Notes: a model not told the origin generated them from the sequence alone. Shown: positions 40,701 to 51,145, numbered from the stretch's first letter. The stretch: DNA of 64,000 bases from an uncultured Pontibacter sp. (GCF_947495565.1 NZ_CANLZM010000017.1:1-64000), one strand, 5' to 3'. Numbers and translations are program-made.

Positions 40701-41558
40701 GTGCGGTTGCTATCTTGTAGTTTAATCCTCTACATTTATATTTGTACGGTGCGCTACTTTTTTCATATTGGTTACAATGGGGGCAGTTACAGCGGTTGGC
40801 AGCGGCACCCGTATGGGTTGGGCGTGCAGCAGGTAATAGAAGAAAGCTTGCAAAAGATTTTAAAAACACCCGTCGCCATTGTGGGGTGCGGCCGCACGGA
40901 TGCGCAGGTGCATGCCAGCCAGTTCTTTTTTCACCTGGATGTAAACCAGCCGTGGGAGTTTGACATGCTGTTCCGGCTAAACAAGGTATTGCCGCCAGAC
41001 ATTGCCGTGTTTGATATCATTCCGATGCAGGAGCTGGCGCACGCCCGGTTTGATGCCGTAAAGAGAAGCTACGACTATTTTATCCATACGTACAAAGATC
41101 CTTTCCTGAGCCAGATAAGTGCTTTGTACCTGCTCCGGAACCTGCACCTCGACAAGATAAAAACCGCCACGGCCCTACTCCCGCTTTACAGCGACTACCG
41201 CTCTTTATGCATTGCACCGGCCGAGCAAAACAGCACGATCTGCCATGTTACCGCCGCCCATTGGCTTACCGATGCAAACGGCGACAGGCTGCGCTTCCAG
41301 ATTTCGGCGAACAGGTACCTCAGCAGGATGATCCGCATTATTGTCGGGCAATTGCTCCGGATAGGCGCTGGCACGTTAAGTATAGATGAGTTTGAAAGTT
41401 ACCTGGCCACTGAAAAAACACCCAAGCACTTTGCGCCAGCTCACCCGCAGGGGCTTTATCTTTCTAAGGTTGATTACCCTTATCTAAACCTGGCACCGCG
41501 CAGCTCTTTTTCTGCCGCCGCACAGCTTCATACTTCTGATAGCTGGCAGCCTATTTAA
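40701..41558 (+). CDS. truA: tRNA pseudouridine synthase A family (true start may be GTG near 40749)
   Basis: VRYFFHIGYNGGSYSGWQRHP..., GCGRTDAQVHASQFFFHLDV, YLSRMIRIIVGQLLRIG. Confidence 0.88.
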   Translation: MRLLSCSLILYIYICTVRYFFHIGYNGGSYSGWQRHPYGLGVQQVIEESLQKILKTPVAIVGCGRTDAQVHASQFFFHLDVNQPWEFDMLFRLNKVLPPDIAVFDIIPMQELAHARFDAVKRSYDYFIHTYKDPFLSQISALYLLRNLHLDKIKTATALLPLYSDYRSLCIAPAEQNSTICHVTAAHWLTDANGDRLRFQISANRYLSRMIRIIVGQLLRIGAGTLSIDEFESYLATEKTPKHFAPAHPQGLYLSKVDYPYLNLAPRSSFSAAAQLHTSDSWQPI

Positions 41559-41820
41559 TCATGAAAGTAAAAATCAGGGAATATTTGCAGCAGGCATTTA
41601 GCCTGTATTTCAAGTAATTATTTTTTAATTTGAGATTCAGTTAGATAATGCCATTGCTGTATCTAACTGAACCATATGTTGGGTCGCATAAAAGTATATG
41701 GCTTTATAAAACAGGTCGCTGGCTAAATTATACTTTACTCAAAGCTAAAGGCAGCAGCCAGCAACCCTATTTAACCGTATATTGACCTTCAGCAACTTAC
41801 AAAGTATAAATTATCAGAAC

Positions 41821-42207
41821 ATGGAGCATAATACCTCAGAATCGAAATCTTTTGTGGAGCGAATAGCTGAAAACCTGGGTGGGGCTGCCAACGCTTCCCG
41901 CATTTATGGTGCGCCTGTAGAGCGTGATGGCGTAACGATTATACCTGTATCCAAGGCAAGTTATGGCTTTGGAGGCGGCAGCGGTAAAAAGTCCGGCGAA
42001 GAAGGCGCTGGAGGAGGCGGTGGAGTGATGCTAACTCCTGTCGGCTACATCGAAATGAAACAAGGAGAAACCCGTTTCCGCAGCCTCCGCGACCCGCAAG
42101 CAGCCGTGAAAATAGTAGCTATCAGCGGTCTGTTTACCTTTCTCACTGTAAAAACCGTTTTTAGTGCGCTGAACTTTAAAAAGAAGAAGAAGAAAAAAAA
42201 GAAGTAG
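41821..42207 (+). CDS. GerW/YtfJ-family protein with poly-lysine C-terminus
   Basis: SFVERIAENLGGAANASRIYGAPVERDGVTIIPVSKASYGFGGGSG; ends FKKKKKKKKK. Confidence 0.82.
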   Translation: MEHNTSESKSFVERIAENLGGAANASRIYGAPVERDGVTIIPVSKASYGFGGGSGKKSGEEGAGGGGGVMLTPVGYIEMKQGETRFRSLRDPQAAVKIVAISGLFTFLTVKTVFSALNFKKKKKKKKK

Positions 42208-42272
42208 TCATCTTGCTGCAACGCGCTAAGGTTTGCCTGTTGTTGTAGATATCTTTAACCTCAGCCAAACAC

Positions 42273-42821
42273 TTACTTTTCTGTTGTCTTTACCCGCGAT
42301 GCAAGCATTTTGAAAAGGATGTACAGGAAGGCAAAAACAGCCATAGCCACCAGTGTCCAGAACTTCTTCCGGTTCATCTCCTGCCAGTAATCGCGCTCCA
42401 CTTCTGTCTCCGCTAGCTTTTGCCTTATGGCGCTTTTTGAAAGGCGTTCGGTGGCAAGCTCCCGGTGTAGCGAGTCCAGTTGCACCGTGTCCTTTAGATA
42501 GAGCGTTTTGGTGATGTAAGTGGTAGTGCATTCCGGGCAGCTTTTAGCTCCTCCTGCGTGTGAGGTGTGGCTCCAGGGCACCAGCATGGGGTTTGTCAGC
42601 AAGCGTTCAGGGTTCACCTTTGATTGCTGCGTTATACCTGGCGGGTAATATTTAGGCGAAAAATATTTTGCGGCGTAAGCCTTACCCTGCTTTAGAGTAT
42701 AAGTGTCATGTTCAGCTACAAACTCAGCCAGCTTATCCGGGTTCTCCTCAAAAAACTTTTCTGCCTGGCGTTGGGTAGCGCAGGAGCACAACAGCAGCAG
42801 CAGTAGTAATGTCCATCTCAT
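42273..42821 (-). CDS. hypothetical lipoprotein with C-terminal TM helix
   Basis: Start chosen at MRWTLLLLLLLCSCATQ; CPEC motif, coiled-coil region then WTLVAMAVFAFLYILFKML. Confidence 0.65.
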   Translation of the reverse strand: MRWTLLLLLLLCSCATQRQAEKFFEENPDKLAEFVAEHDTYTLKQGKAYAAKYFSPKYYPPGITQQSKVNPERLLTNPMLVPWSHTSHAGGAKSCPECTTTYITKTLYLKDTVQLDSLHRELATERLSKSAIRQKLAETEVERDYWQEMNRKKFWTLVAMAVFAFLYILFKMLASRVKTTEK

Positions 42822-43258
42822 TTTCACAATATGCCTGTCAGTTCTCTTGCCCCACATCGGTTTGCATACTCCATCTGCTGTTTTTTATACCTTCTGATTA
42901 TTAGCTAAAATTCATTGTAAGTCCGCGCGCACAGGCGTTGAAAGGTATACGTATACAAAAAACATTATACTTGGTAAGTATAGCCATGGTTTACACTGGC
43001 CTGCATTTAATATGCATTTTTATACTTATCTGTCTGCAAAGCTGTGCCGCTACAACAATATAGAAAGTGTACAGCTTTTTTATGCTTAACACGCCTCTCT
43101 GCTATAAAATTACCAGCTGCAGCGCCTCCTGCAAGCCATAATTTATCACCAGCAGCGCCTTGTTTTCCATCTCTCACAACATTAAAAACTCAGAAGCAGT
43201 TAAGATTATAAGTGTTAAAATAATTACCTAGAGCTTTAACTTTAAAACAAACTTGATT

Positions 43259-44095
43259 ATGCCATTTATCGAGACAGAAGACATTCAGAAAGGTGAAAAT
43301 GTATACCTAAACTATCAGGACTGCGGCGAAGGGCAGCCCGTGATTCTGATACATGGCTGGCCGCTGAGCCACCGTATGTGGGAGCACCAGATACAGGCTA
43401 TTGTGGATGCGGGATTCCGGTGCATCGCTTATGACCGGCGCGGCTTCGGGGATTCGGACCGGCCCTGGAGCAATTACGATTACAACTCTCTTGCGCTGGA
43501 CCTGCGCGCGCTGATAGAGCAGCTCGACCTGCGCCACTGCGTGCTGGTAGGTTTCTCGATGGGCGGCGGCGAGGTGGTGCGCTACCTTTCCATGTTCGGC
43601 GATGACCGCATAGACAAGGCCGTGCTTATCAGCTCCATTATTCCGATAGTAAAGCAAACGGACGACAACCCCGATGGCGTGCCGGAAGAAAAGCTAAACG
43701 AGATTATGGAAGCCCTGAAAACGAAACGTGTCACTTTTCTGGCGGAGTTCGGCAAAATGTTCTACAACCACAGCGAACAGAAAGATAAAGTAAGCGAACA
43801 GCAGCTGCAATACGATTGGGCTATCGCCTCCTCCGCTTCGCCGCGCGGCACCATCGAAACGGCCAAAGCTTGGGCCAACACAGATTTTAGGCAGGAGCTA
43901 AGAAACGTACGGGTGCCTACGCTCATTGTGCACGGAGATGCCGACCAGATTGTGCCTATAGAAACCAGCAGCGAGAAATCTTCTAAAGAGATTCGGGATA
44001 ACAAGTACGTGGTGATAAAAGACGGGCCGCATGGGCTGTTCCTGACACATAAAGAAGAGCTGAACAAGGCCTTACTTGACTTTCTTCGGCACTAG
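43259..44095 (+). CDS. alpha/beta hydrolase (non-heme chloroperoxidase/esterase-like)
   Basis: VILIHGWPLSHRMWEHQ, VLVGFSMGGGEVVRYL, HGDADQIVPIETSS, GPHGLFLTH. Confidence 0.92.
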   Translation: MPFIETEDIQKGENVYLNYQDCGEGQPVILIHGWPLSHRMWEHQIQAIVDAGFRCIAYDRRGFGDSDRPWSNYDYNSLALDLRALIEQLDLRHCVLVGFSMGGGEVVRYLSMFGDDRIDKAVLISSIIPIVKQTDDNPDGVPEEKLNEIMEALKTKRVTFLAEFGKMFYNHSEQKDKVSEQQLQYDWAIASSASPRGTIETAKAWANTDFRQELRNVRVPTLIVHGDADQIVPIETSSEKSSKEIRDNKYVVIKDGPHGLFLTHKEELNKALLDFLRH

Positions 44096-44107
44096 AACCG
44101 CCACTGC

Positions 44108-44170
44108 ATAAGTATAAAAGCAGCAAGGGCCTTTACAGACAGTAAAGGCCCTTGCTGCTTTTATACTTAT
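44108..44170. terminator. bidirectional terminator, 29-bp perfect stem
   Basis: ATAAGTATAAAAGCAGCAAGGGCCTTTAC-AGACA-GTAAAGGCCCTTGCTGCTTTTATACTTAT between convergent genes. Confidence 0.88.
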
Positions 44171-44198
44171 TTAAATATTTTTATACTTATTTAAATAT
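44159..44198. repeat. 20-bp tandem duplication TTTTATACTTATTTAAATAT x2
   Basis: Two adjacent identical copies following the terminator stem. Confidence 0.85.
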
Positions 44199-44811
44199 TA
44201 TCAATACTCAGGCGCTGCAGGATAGCTTTGCAAGGCCCCTGGGAGGTAACGTGCAGCTGATGCGGTGTATGCAGCGGGATAGGGAAATAATCACCGGCAG
44301 CCAGCATATGCTTTTCGCTGCCGGCGGTAATCTGGCAGGAGCCTTCCAGTATCAGGAATCGCTCATATTCATCGTGGTGCACCTCCTGCTCCGTTTTATC
44401 CTTTACCCACACAATGGCCGTTGAGGCTACAGGTGTGTACCCAATTATGCGGGCGTAAATATCGTCCGCATCGTCTGGCTGCACAGCCTCTTCGCTGCTA
44501 ACCCATTGTTCAAAGTCACGGATGCGCGTTTGGGGTGTCAGGATAGGCGGAGACGATGGAAGCTCCCCTTTTTTCATCCGCTCCAGGTAATCTATGGTGG
44601 CAAGCAGCATGGCTTTAACAGTGGCTCTTGGCTTTACGGCTTGTGATTGGGCGTACTGCTCCAGCGCAAGGCTGATTTGCTCGATTTCCTGCTTTACCTG
44701 CGGGTGGGCCGCTGCCATTTTTTCCACCTCCAGAATTTCTTCCGGACTGGCCGCCCCCATCACATACAGTTCTAAAACCCCGGATTCTATAAACTCTCTG
44801 ATAAGGCTCAT
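44191..44811 (-). CDS. cupin-type (ChrR-like) anti-sigma factor
   Basis: N-terminal helical ESGVLELYVMGAASPEEILEVEKMA; C-terminal cupin HHDEYERFLILEGSCQITAGSEKHMLAAGDYFPIPLHTPHQL; overlaps sigma gene by 4 bp. Confidence 0.82.
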   Translation of the reverse strand: MSLIREFIESGVLELYVMGAASPEEILEVEKMAAAHPQVKQEIEQISLALEQYAQSQAVKPRATVKAMLLATIDYLERMKKGELPSSPPILTPQTRIRDFEQWVSSEEAVQPDDADDIYARIIGYTPVASTAIVWVKDKTEQEVHHDEYERFLILEGSCQITAGSEKHMLAAGDYFPIPLHTPHQLHVTSQGPCKAILQRLSIDNI

Positions 44812-45359
44812 GCTGGTTTTCCTACCTTTAAATGGATGAATGCCTTTTTCAATACTGCAGTTAATTGCTCAACCGTCATGCTCATTTCTGCTGCTGTCTC
44901 CGCACAAGAGCGGCCTTTTAAATAAATCAACTCCAATGCCGTTCTCTCAATGGAGTCAAGCTTGCAAAGGTCGGGCGTTTTTTCTTTCCCTCTATCCGAA
45001 TTCTCAATTTTATTTAATTGGTCTTTTGGCTTGCTGCCGAGCTTTTTCTTAGCATGAAGTATACTTTCGTACCGGTCAGTCTTGATAGCCTCTAAGGCTA
45101 ACCCTCTCGCTATGGCCAACCCCCAGGTTAGCAGGCGGTGCTTAGACGTGTCGTAGGTGCCGATGCGGGTCCAGATGGCTACAAACGTTTCTTTTAGAAC
45201 CTCTTCCGCCACCTCTTGGTCTGCTACAATCCGGCTGATCACTCCCATCATAACCGGCGCATATGCATCGTAAAGCCTGTCCAGCGTCTTCTGCCTGCCT
45301 TGCCGGAGAGCGGCCACAATGCTCTGCTCCGTCTCTCCCTGGAAATTATTTTCTGACAT
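44808..45359 (-). CDS. ECF-type sigma-70 factor
   Basis: LYDAYAPVMMGVISRIVADQEVAEEVLKETFVAIWTRIGTYD...; region 4 LKGRSCAETAAEMSMTVEQL. Confidence 0.9.
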   Translation of the reverse strand: MSENNFQGETEQSIVAALRQGRQKTLDRLYDAYAPVMMGVISRIVADQEVAEEVLKETFVAIWTRIGTYDTSKHRLLTWGLAIARGLALEAIKTDRYESILHAKKKLGSKPKDQLNKIENSDRGKEKTPDLCKLDSIERTALELIYLKGRSCAETAAEMSMTVEQLTAVLKKAFIHLKVGKPA

Positions 45360-45676
45360 ATAATATGAATAATATTCAGCTAATATACTTGTCTCCTACT
45401 TAGAAACTCTCTTTCATAAGTATAATCTTAACTGGCAGGCGCATCTGTTAACTCCTGCCAGTTAATATACTTTTACCCTGCACTGTAATAATAAGACTAA
45501 CAAGCAAGGATGTATAACGTTCCGAAATATTTCATTGAGATTAACTGCAATAAACATTTTATTCCCTTAAACATAAATATAACCCACCAATTTTGCATCT
45601 ACCTTGCTGGTCATCTATAGTATACTCTTCAGAAAAATCAATATATTTGATATTAAACTTTCTATTGTTTAACCTG

Positions 45677-46192
45677 ATGGAGTATCGGCATATTCATTAT
45701 TGGCAGTATGAGCCCGGCGAAGAGGAAGAGAAAATACTGGAAGCTGCACTGATACTAAGCAATAAGCCTCGGCACGAAAATTTTCTCACTGAAATCGCCT
45801 CGTTCATTTCTGAGCACACCGAGGCAAAGTATGTACTTATCGGTCAACTATCAGAAGATCAGCAAAACGTGCACACACTTGTGTTTTTAAAAGACCAGGA
45901 GGTATTAGAGAATTATACTTATGCCATAAAAGGCACTCCTTGCGAGGTATCTTTTCTCCAGCGCTTCTGTTATCACCCTTATGATGTAGCTCCTGCTTAC
46001 CCGGATGATAAGGAGCTACGGGACTTAGCCATTGAAAGCTACCTGGGCAGCATACTTTTATCTGACACAAACGAGCCAATCGGGTTAACAGCACTAATGG
46101 ACGAGAAACAGATAGAGAAGGCAGCCTTTGCCGAACACCTGATCATAGTTTTAAGCCCTGCGATAGAAGACGAGATAAAGAGGCTCTCTTAA
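45677..46192 (+). CDS. GAF-like domain protein
   Basis: Start chosen at MEYRHIHYWQYEPGEEEE; FLTEIASFISEHTEAKYVLIGQL...GSILLSDTNEPIGLTALM. Confidence 0.65.
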   Translation: MEYRHIHYWQYEPGEEEEKILEAALILSNKPRHENFLTEIASFISEHTEAKYVLIGQLSEDQQNVHTLVFLKDQEVLENYTYAIKGTPCEVSFLQRFCYHPYDVAPAYPDDKELRDLAIESYLGSILLSDTNEPIGLTALMDEKQIEKAAFAEHLIIVLSPAIEDEIKRLS

Positions 46193-46420
46193 ATTATTAC
46201 CAGTTAACAAGGTATCAATAGCAACCTTTTAAGGGTTGCTACTCTAAAGGTTAAATTGGTAGTTTCAGCAAAAAATCGGATATTCACAGCAAAGGCTCCG
46301 GCTACTCTCTTTTGGAGATTTTGTAAATGCTGTTCGATACAACGTTAGTACATCTTAGTATACTTAAGACCATTGCTTTATTTTTAGCATTGGGCTCCGC
46401 TCCTATTAATACAACCCTGC

Positions 46421-49045
46421 ATGATTAACTCTGCCAGCCTTTCTACTGAAACGCTTCAAGTATTTGAATCAGTACCCGATTTGTACCTGATCATTTCTCC
46501 AGACTACACGATGCTTACAGCTAGTAAACCTTACTTAGAGGCAGCTCTGACTGAACTTGAAGGCATTAAGGGTAAGAATGTATTTGATGTATTTCCTGAC
46601 AATCCGGTTGTAGCCAATTCAAATGCTACAGCCAGCTTACGCCTCTCACTAGACTGGGTACTGGCAAACAAGCAGCCCCATAAAATGGAGACGCTTCGGT
46701 ATGATATACCTGTCCCAAACAACAAAGGTACTTTTGTAGAGAGATACTGGAATACTTTAAACTCGCCGGTGCTAAACCAAGCAGGAGAAGTTGCCTACAT
46801 CATACACAAGGTTGAAGATATAACGGACCCGGAGTTAGCTAAAAAACAGGATAAAGTCAATAAATCGCTGTTAAGCAAACTATACCAGGAACAGTCTATA
46901 ACAAAGCAGGAACTCACCACAGCACGTGCCGATGCCGAACTTGAAAGAAAAAAGCTGCATAACCTTTTAATGCAGGCACCTGCCATGATCTGCATTTTTG
47001 AAGGGCCGCAGCATGTTTTCAAACTTGTTAACCCTTCTTATCAGCAGTTAGTGGGCAGCCGTCCCATACTCGGTAAACCTATTGCCGAGGCCATGCCGGA
47101 ACTTGCAGGCCAACCAATCTTTGAAATGTTGGATAAGGTGTTTCAAACCGGCGAGACTCTTTACGCTTATGAAATGCAGGTGCAGCTGAACCATAACAAT
47201 GATGGTGAGCTAGGCCAAAACTATTACAACTTCGTCTACCAAGCCACAAAAAACCTGGAGGGTAAAATAGATGGCATAATGGTTTTTGCTTATGAAGTAT
47301 CCAGCCTTGTAAACGCACGGCAAGAAGTAGAGAAGCGGGAACACTCGCTGCAGGTACTGAACCTGCAACTAACTATGGCTAATGAAGAAATCAAAGCCGC
47401 GAACATTGAGTTATCAAATACACAACAGGCACTTCAGAAGCTCAACCAGGAGCTGGAGGAACGGATAACTACCAGAACCACAGAGCTGGAGCGCGCCAAA
47501 GCCGAAACAGAAACACAACGCAACCGCCTGCACCAGCTTTTTATGGATGCCCCGGCTGCCATCTGCATATTAGATGGGCCTGAGCTAGTGTATGAGCTGG
47601 TTAACCCAAGCTATTCAGCGTTATTTCCGGAGCGCCAGCTATTAGGGAAACCTATTTTAGAAGCCTTACCCGAAATTGAAAATAACGAAGTATACCGCAC
47701 TTTTCTGGAAGTATATAATACCGGTGTAACGCGTGTAGAAGAGGAAATGCTGATACCTTTTGTACGGCCTGAAGATGGTAAGCTGGAAAACAGGTACTTT
47801 AGGTATGTACAGCAACCACGCTTTGATGAGCATGATCAGGTAGACGGGATTGTAGCCTTTGCGCTTGAAATTACAGAGCAGGTGGAGGCCCGGCATGCAG
47901 CAGAACAAAGCGCAGAGCGGTTTAGATTAATAACAGATGCCTTGCCCGTGCTGATTGGCTACCTGGATAAAAATGAAAAATACCAGTTTGCCAATAAGGC
48001 GTATGAAACCTGGTTCCCGATAAAATCTGATGACTTGCTGGGCAGACCTGTACGTGATGTGGTTGGTGAAGCAGCTTATGCTGGCGTTAAACAATATATT
48101 GAACGCGCACTTGCCGGCGAGCAACTGGACTTCGATGCCAAAATGCCTTACCGGGAGAATTTTGTAAAGCATATCCGCACCAGTTATGTGCCTGATAAAA
48201 GAGAAGGCCAGGTACACGGATTTTATACTTTGGTGCATGATATTACCGAGCAGGCGGAGGCGCGCCTACAAGTTGAAGAGAGGGAAAAAGAAGCGCAGGC
48301 CCTCACCAGAAAATTAGCGGCCACTAACAAGGAGTTAACTAGTATAAACGAGCAGCTTGTCCGAACCAACGTAGACTTGGATAACTTCATCTATACGGCA
48401 TCTCACGACCTGAAGGCGCCTATCTATAATATAGAAGGGCTTGTAAAAGTATTGATTGACTCCATTACTGAGAAAGCCCTCACCGCACAGGAACTGAAGC
48501 GCGTAACAAGCATGATTGAGGACTCGATTGGGCGCTTTAAACGCACTATTGAGCACCTCACCGAAATTGTAAAACTGCAAAAGGAAAATAACCAAGAGGC
48601 TACCACTGTCGATATTGAGGAGGTAATCAATGATATCAGGCTGGACTTGGCGCCACAGTTGGCAGCAGCAGGTGCGCAATTAAAAGTACACTTGGATGGC
48701 TGCTCCGCCATACATTTCTCCCAGAAAAACCTCAGGTCAATCATATATAACCTGATATCAAACGCCATTAAATATAGCTCACCTAAACGTAAACCCGAAA
48801 TTCAGATTAACTGCCACGATGAGGCGGAATATGTGGTGCTAACCGTAAAAGACAACGGATTAGGCATAAGTAACACAGGCAAGCAGAAACTCTTTACGAT
48901 GTTCGGCCGCCTCCACGACCACGTGGAAGGTTCCGGTATTGGTTTATACATGGTCAAAAAGATTGTGGAGAACGCTTATGGTCATATTGAGGTTGAAAGT
49001 GAGGCAGAAGTAGGCTCTACTTTCAGGGTATACCTTAAAAAGTAA
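46421..49045 (+). CDS. PAS-domain sensor histidine kinase
   Basis: 874 aa; multiple PAS modules, FIYTASHDLKAPIYNIEGLVK, LISNAIKYSSPKRKPEI, VKDNGLGI. Confidence 0.93.
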   Translation: MINSASLSTETLQVFESVPDLYLIISPDYTMLTASKPYLEAALTELEGIKGKNVFDVFPDNPVVANSNATASLRLSLDWVLANKQPHKMETLRYDIPVPNNKGTFVERYWNTLNSPVLNQAGEVAYIIHKVEDITDPELAKKQDKVNKSLLSKLYQEQSITKQELTTARADAELERKKLHNLLMQAPAMICIFEGPQHVFKLVNPSYQQLVGSRPILGKPIAEAMPELAGQPIFEMLDKVFQTGETLYAYEMQVQLNHNNDGELGQNYYNFVYQATKNLEGKIDGIMVFAYEVSSLVNARQEVEKREHSLQVLNLQLTMANEEIKAANIELSNTQQALQKLNQELEERITTRTTELERAKAETETQRNRLHQLFMDAPAAICILDGPELVYELVNPSYSALFPERQLLGKPILEALPEIENNEVYRTFLEVYNTGVTRVEEEMLIPFVRPEDGKLENRYFRYVQQPRFDEHDQVDGIVAFALEITEQVEARHAAEQSAERFRLITDALPVLIGYLDKNEKYQFANKAYETWFPIKSDDLLGRPVRDVVGEAAYAGVKQYIERALAGEQLDFDAKMPYRENFVKHIRTSYVPDKREGQVHGFYTLVHDITEQAEARLQVEEREKEAQALTRKLAATNKELTSINEQLVRTNVDLDNFIYTASHDLKAPIYNIEGLVKVLIDSITEKALTAQELKRVTSMIEDSIGRFKRTIEHLTEIVKLQKENNQEATTVDIEEVINDIRLDLAPQLAAAGAQLKVHLDGCSAIHFSQKNLRSIIYNLISNAIKYSSPKRKPEIQINCHDEAEYVVLTVKDNGLGISNTGKQKLFTMFGRLHDHVEGSGIGLYMVKKIVENAYGHIEVESEAEVGSTFRVYLKK

Positions 49046-49309
49046 GGCAGCTGCGGCTATAATTTTATACTTTAAGCGCAGTCCGACTTTATACTATACT
49101 AAGTATGAACCTCAGTCTAAAGCTTTAACTGCTGTTGCGGAATGCAACCAAATTTTGTACTATGGGGTTCATGCGAAAACCTCTTTTGAAGTAGATTCGC
49201 TTAATTAAAGTGCAGCAAACTTATTCAGCAAAACATCAGGTAAACCTACGTATATTCCAACTCATACAGTAGCAGAGAAGTAAAACAGTTATCAATAAAA
49301 CAAAGTATA

Positions 49310-49345
49310 AAAATAGCCTCTGCTTAACTGTAGCGGCTATTTTTA
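49310..49345 (+). terminator. rho-independent terminator
   Basis: AAAAATAGCC...GGCTATTTTTA. Confidence 0.7.
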
Positions 49346-49620
49346 ATTTACTCTCTGCTGATTTTCATCTATATATCTCAGCAGACTTAGTTGTAAATTC
49401 AGCTGCTGTAATCTTATCTCCTTTCAAAGCCACTCCCCTGCTGCGCCAGCTTCTATAAAGCTATTTGCATTGCCTGTATTCACACACGCAATCTGCATGT
49501 TTTAAAAAATTTTAACAGATGGTGCAATCCAAAGCTACTCGCCTGCTCGTAGGTCTTGCACTACCATAGATTTCTAGAATAAAACTTTGGTAGGTAAAAC
49601 TTCATCAAATTTATAGAATT

Positions 49621-50334
49621 ATGGAAAAACCAACACAGAAGCAAGAGCAACAGGAGGCCAAAAAAGGATCCGGAATAGTTGTTCCTCAGCGACGTATGTT
49701 CTTACGCTATGCCGGCGCCACAGCATTGGCAACTTCATTACTTCTTACCACAACATCCTGCGACGATGACGATGACGGAACCATGACACCTGACCCTGAC
49801 ACGGTTGATCTGGGTTCCGGAGATACAGGTATCTTAAACTATGCCTATGCGCTGGAACAGCTGGAGGCAGCTTTCTATACGCAGGTGGTAGCGCAGTCTT
49901 TAGGTATGTTCAGCCAGTCTGAGCAGCAGATCATGCAAGACCTGAAAGGCCATGAAAACATTCACAGAGATTTCTTGAAAGCAGCGCTTGGTAGCGCGGC
50001 CATTCCAGATTTAGAGGTAGATTTTTCGTCTGTCAACTTTAACGATAAGGCCAATATCCTGGCAACCGCTAAAACGTTTGAAGACCTTGGCGTTGCTGCC
50101 TACAATGGTGCAGGCCAATACTTAGAGGATGCAGGTTTCTTAACGCTAGCAGGCAAAATTGTTTCTGTGGAGGCACGACACGCTGCAGTAATACGCGACC
50201 TGATTTCTAATGGCACCTTCTCTGACTCTGCCGACAATAAAGGCTTAGACCCTGCCATGATGCCGGCTGACGTGCTTCAGGCTGCAGCACCATTTATTGT
50301 CACAAAAATATCTGCCAACAATTTACCTAAGTAA
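49621..50334 (+). CDS. Tat-exported ferritin-like domain lipoprotein
   Basis: QRRMFLR twin-arginine motif, TTTSC lipobox-like; ILNYAYALEQLEAAFYTQVV, HENIHRDFL, VEARHAAVIRDL. Confidence 0.87.
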   Translation: MEKPTQKQEQQEAKKGSGIVVPQRRMFLRYAGATALATSLLLTTTSCDDDDDGTMTPDPDTVDLGSGDTGILNYAYALEQLEAAFYTQVVAQSLGMFSQSEQQIMQDLKGHENIHRDFLKAALGSAAIPDLEVDFSSVNFNDKANILATAKTFEDLGVAAYNGAGQYLEDAGFLTLAGKIVSVEARHAAVIRDLISNGTFSDSADNKGLDPAMMPADVLQAAAPFIVTKISANNLPK

Positions 50335-50347
50335 GGAGACCATAGCC

Positions 50348-51145
50348 ATGAATATATTTAATATAATAAAGGAGATTGAGAAGTTTGACCCGGAAGTGTA
50401 CGACCGCCTCGACTCAAGAAGAAGCGCCTTTAAAAACTTACGCAGCATAGGCAAAAAAACGGCGCTTGCTGCAGTGCCGCTTGCTTTAGGATCCGTTTTC
50501 CAGAAAGCTTACGGCCAGAGCAACAGCATGGTGCTGGAGGTGCTTAACTTTGCGCTAAAGCTAGAGTATTTAGAACGTAACTTCTACACACAAGGCCTAG
50601 CCGCATCAGGCCTGATTACAGACAGTGCTGCCAGAGGCGCATTCGAAAAGATCCGTTCTCACGAGGCCGCTCACGTAGATTTGTTGATCTCTACTATCCA
50701 AAGCCTGAACGGTACGCCAATCAGCGAACCAACCTTCAACTTCGGTAAAAACTTCCAGGACTGGAATACAAACTACCAAACCTTCCTGACGCTTGCGCAG
50801 GCATTTGAAGATACAGGCGTGAGAGCATACAAAGGACAGGCTGGTAACCTGATCAACAACGACACGGTGTTGACGGTTGCTCTGCAGATTCACTCGGTAG
50901 AAGCTCGCCATGCTGCCCACGTAAGACGTATGCGCGGCGTTAAAGGCTGGATAGAAGGTGCCGGAGCTAACAGCAATGTTCCTGATGGTGCACAGCCCGT
51001 TTATGCCGGAGAAGACAATGTAATGCAAGGAGGAGTGAATGTAACAACTGTAGGTTCGGGCTATTCAGCAGCCATTGCCACAGGAGCATTCGATGAACCG
51101 CTTACAAAAGAGCAGGTTGCTCAAATTGTATCTCTTTTTGAATAA
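50348..51145 (+). CDS. ferritin-like domain protein
   Basis: Start chosen at MNIFNIIKEIEKFDPEVYDRLDSRRSAFKNL; LNFALKLEYLERNFYTQGL, HEAAHVDLLIST, VEARHAAHVRRMRG. Confidence 0.87.
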   Translation: MNIFNIIKEIEKFDPEVYDRLDSRRSAFKNLRSIGKKTALAAVPLALGSVFQKAYGQSNSMVLEVLNFALKLEYLERNFYTQGLAASGLITDSAARGAFEKIRSHEAAHVDLLISTIQSLNGTPISEPTFNFGKNFQDWNTNYQTFLTLAQAFEDTGVRAYKGQAGNLINNDTVLTVALQIHSVEARHAAHVRRMRGVKGWIEGAGANSNVPDGAQPVYAGEDNVMQGGVNVTTVGSGYSAAIATGAFDEPLTKEQVAQIVSLFE

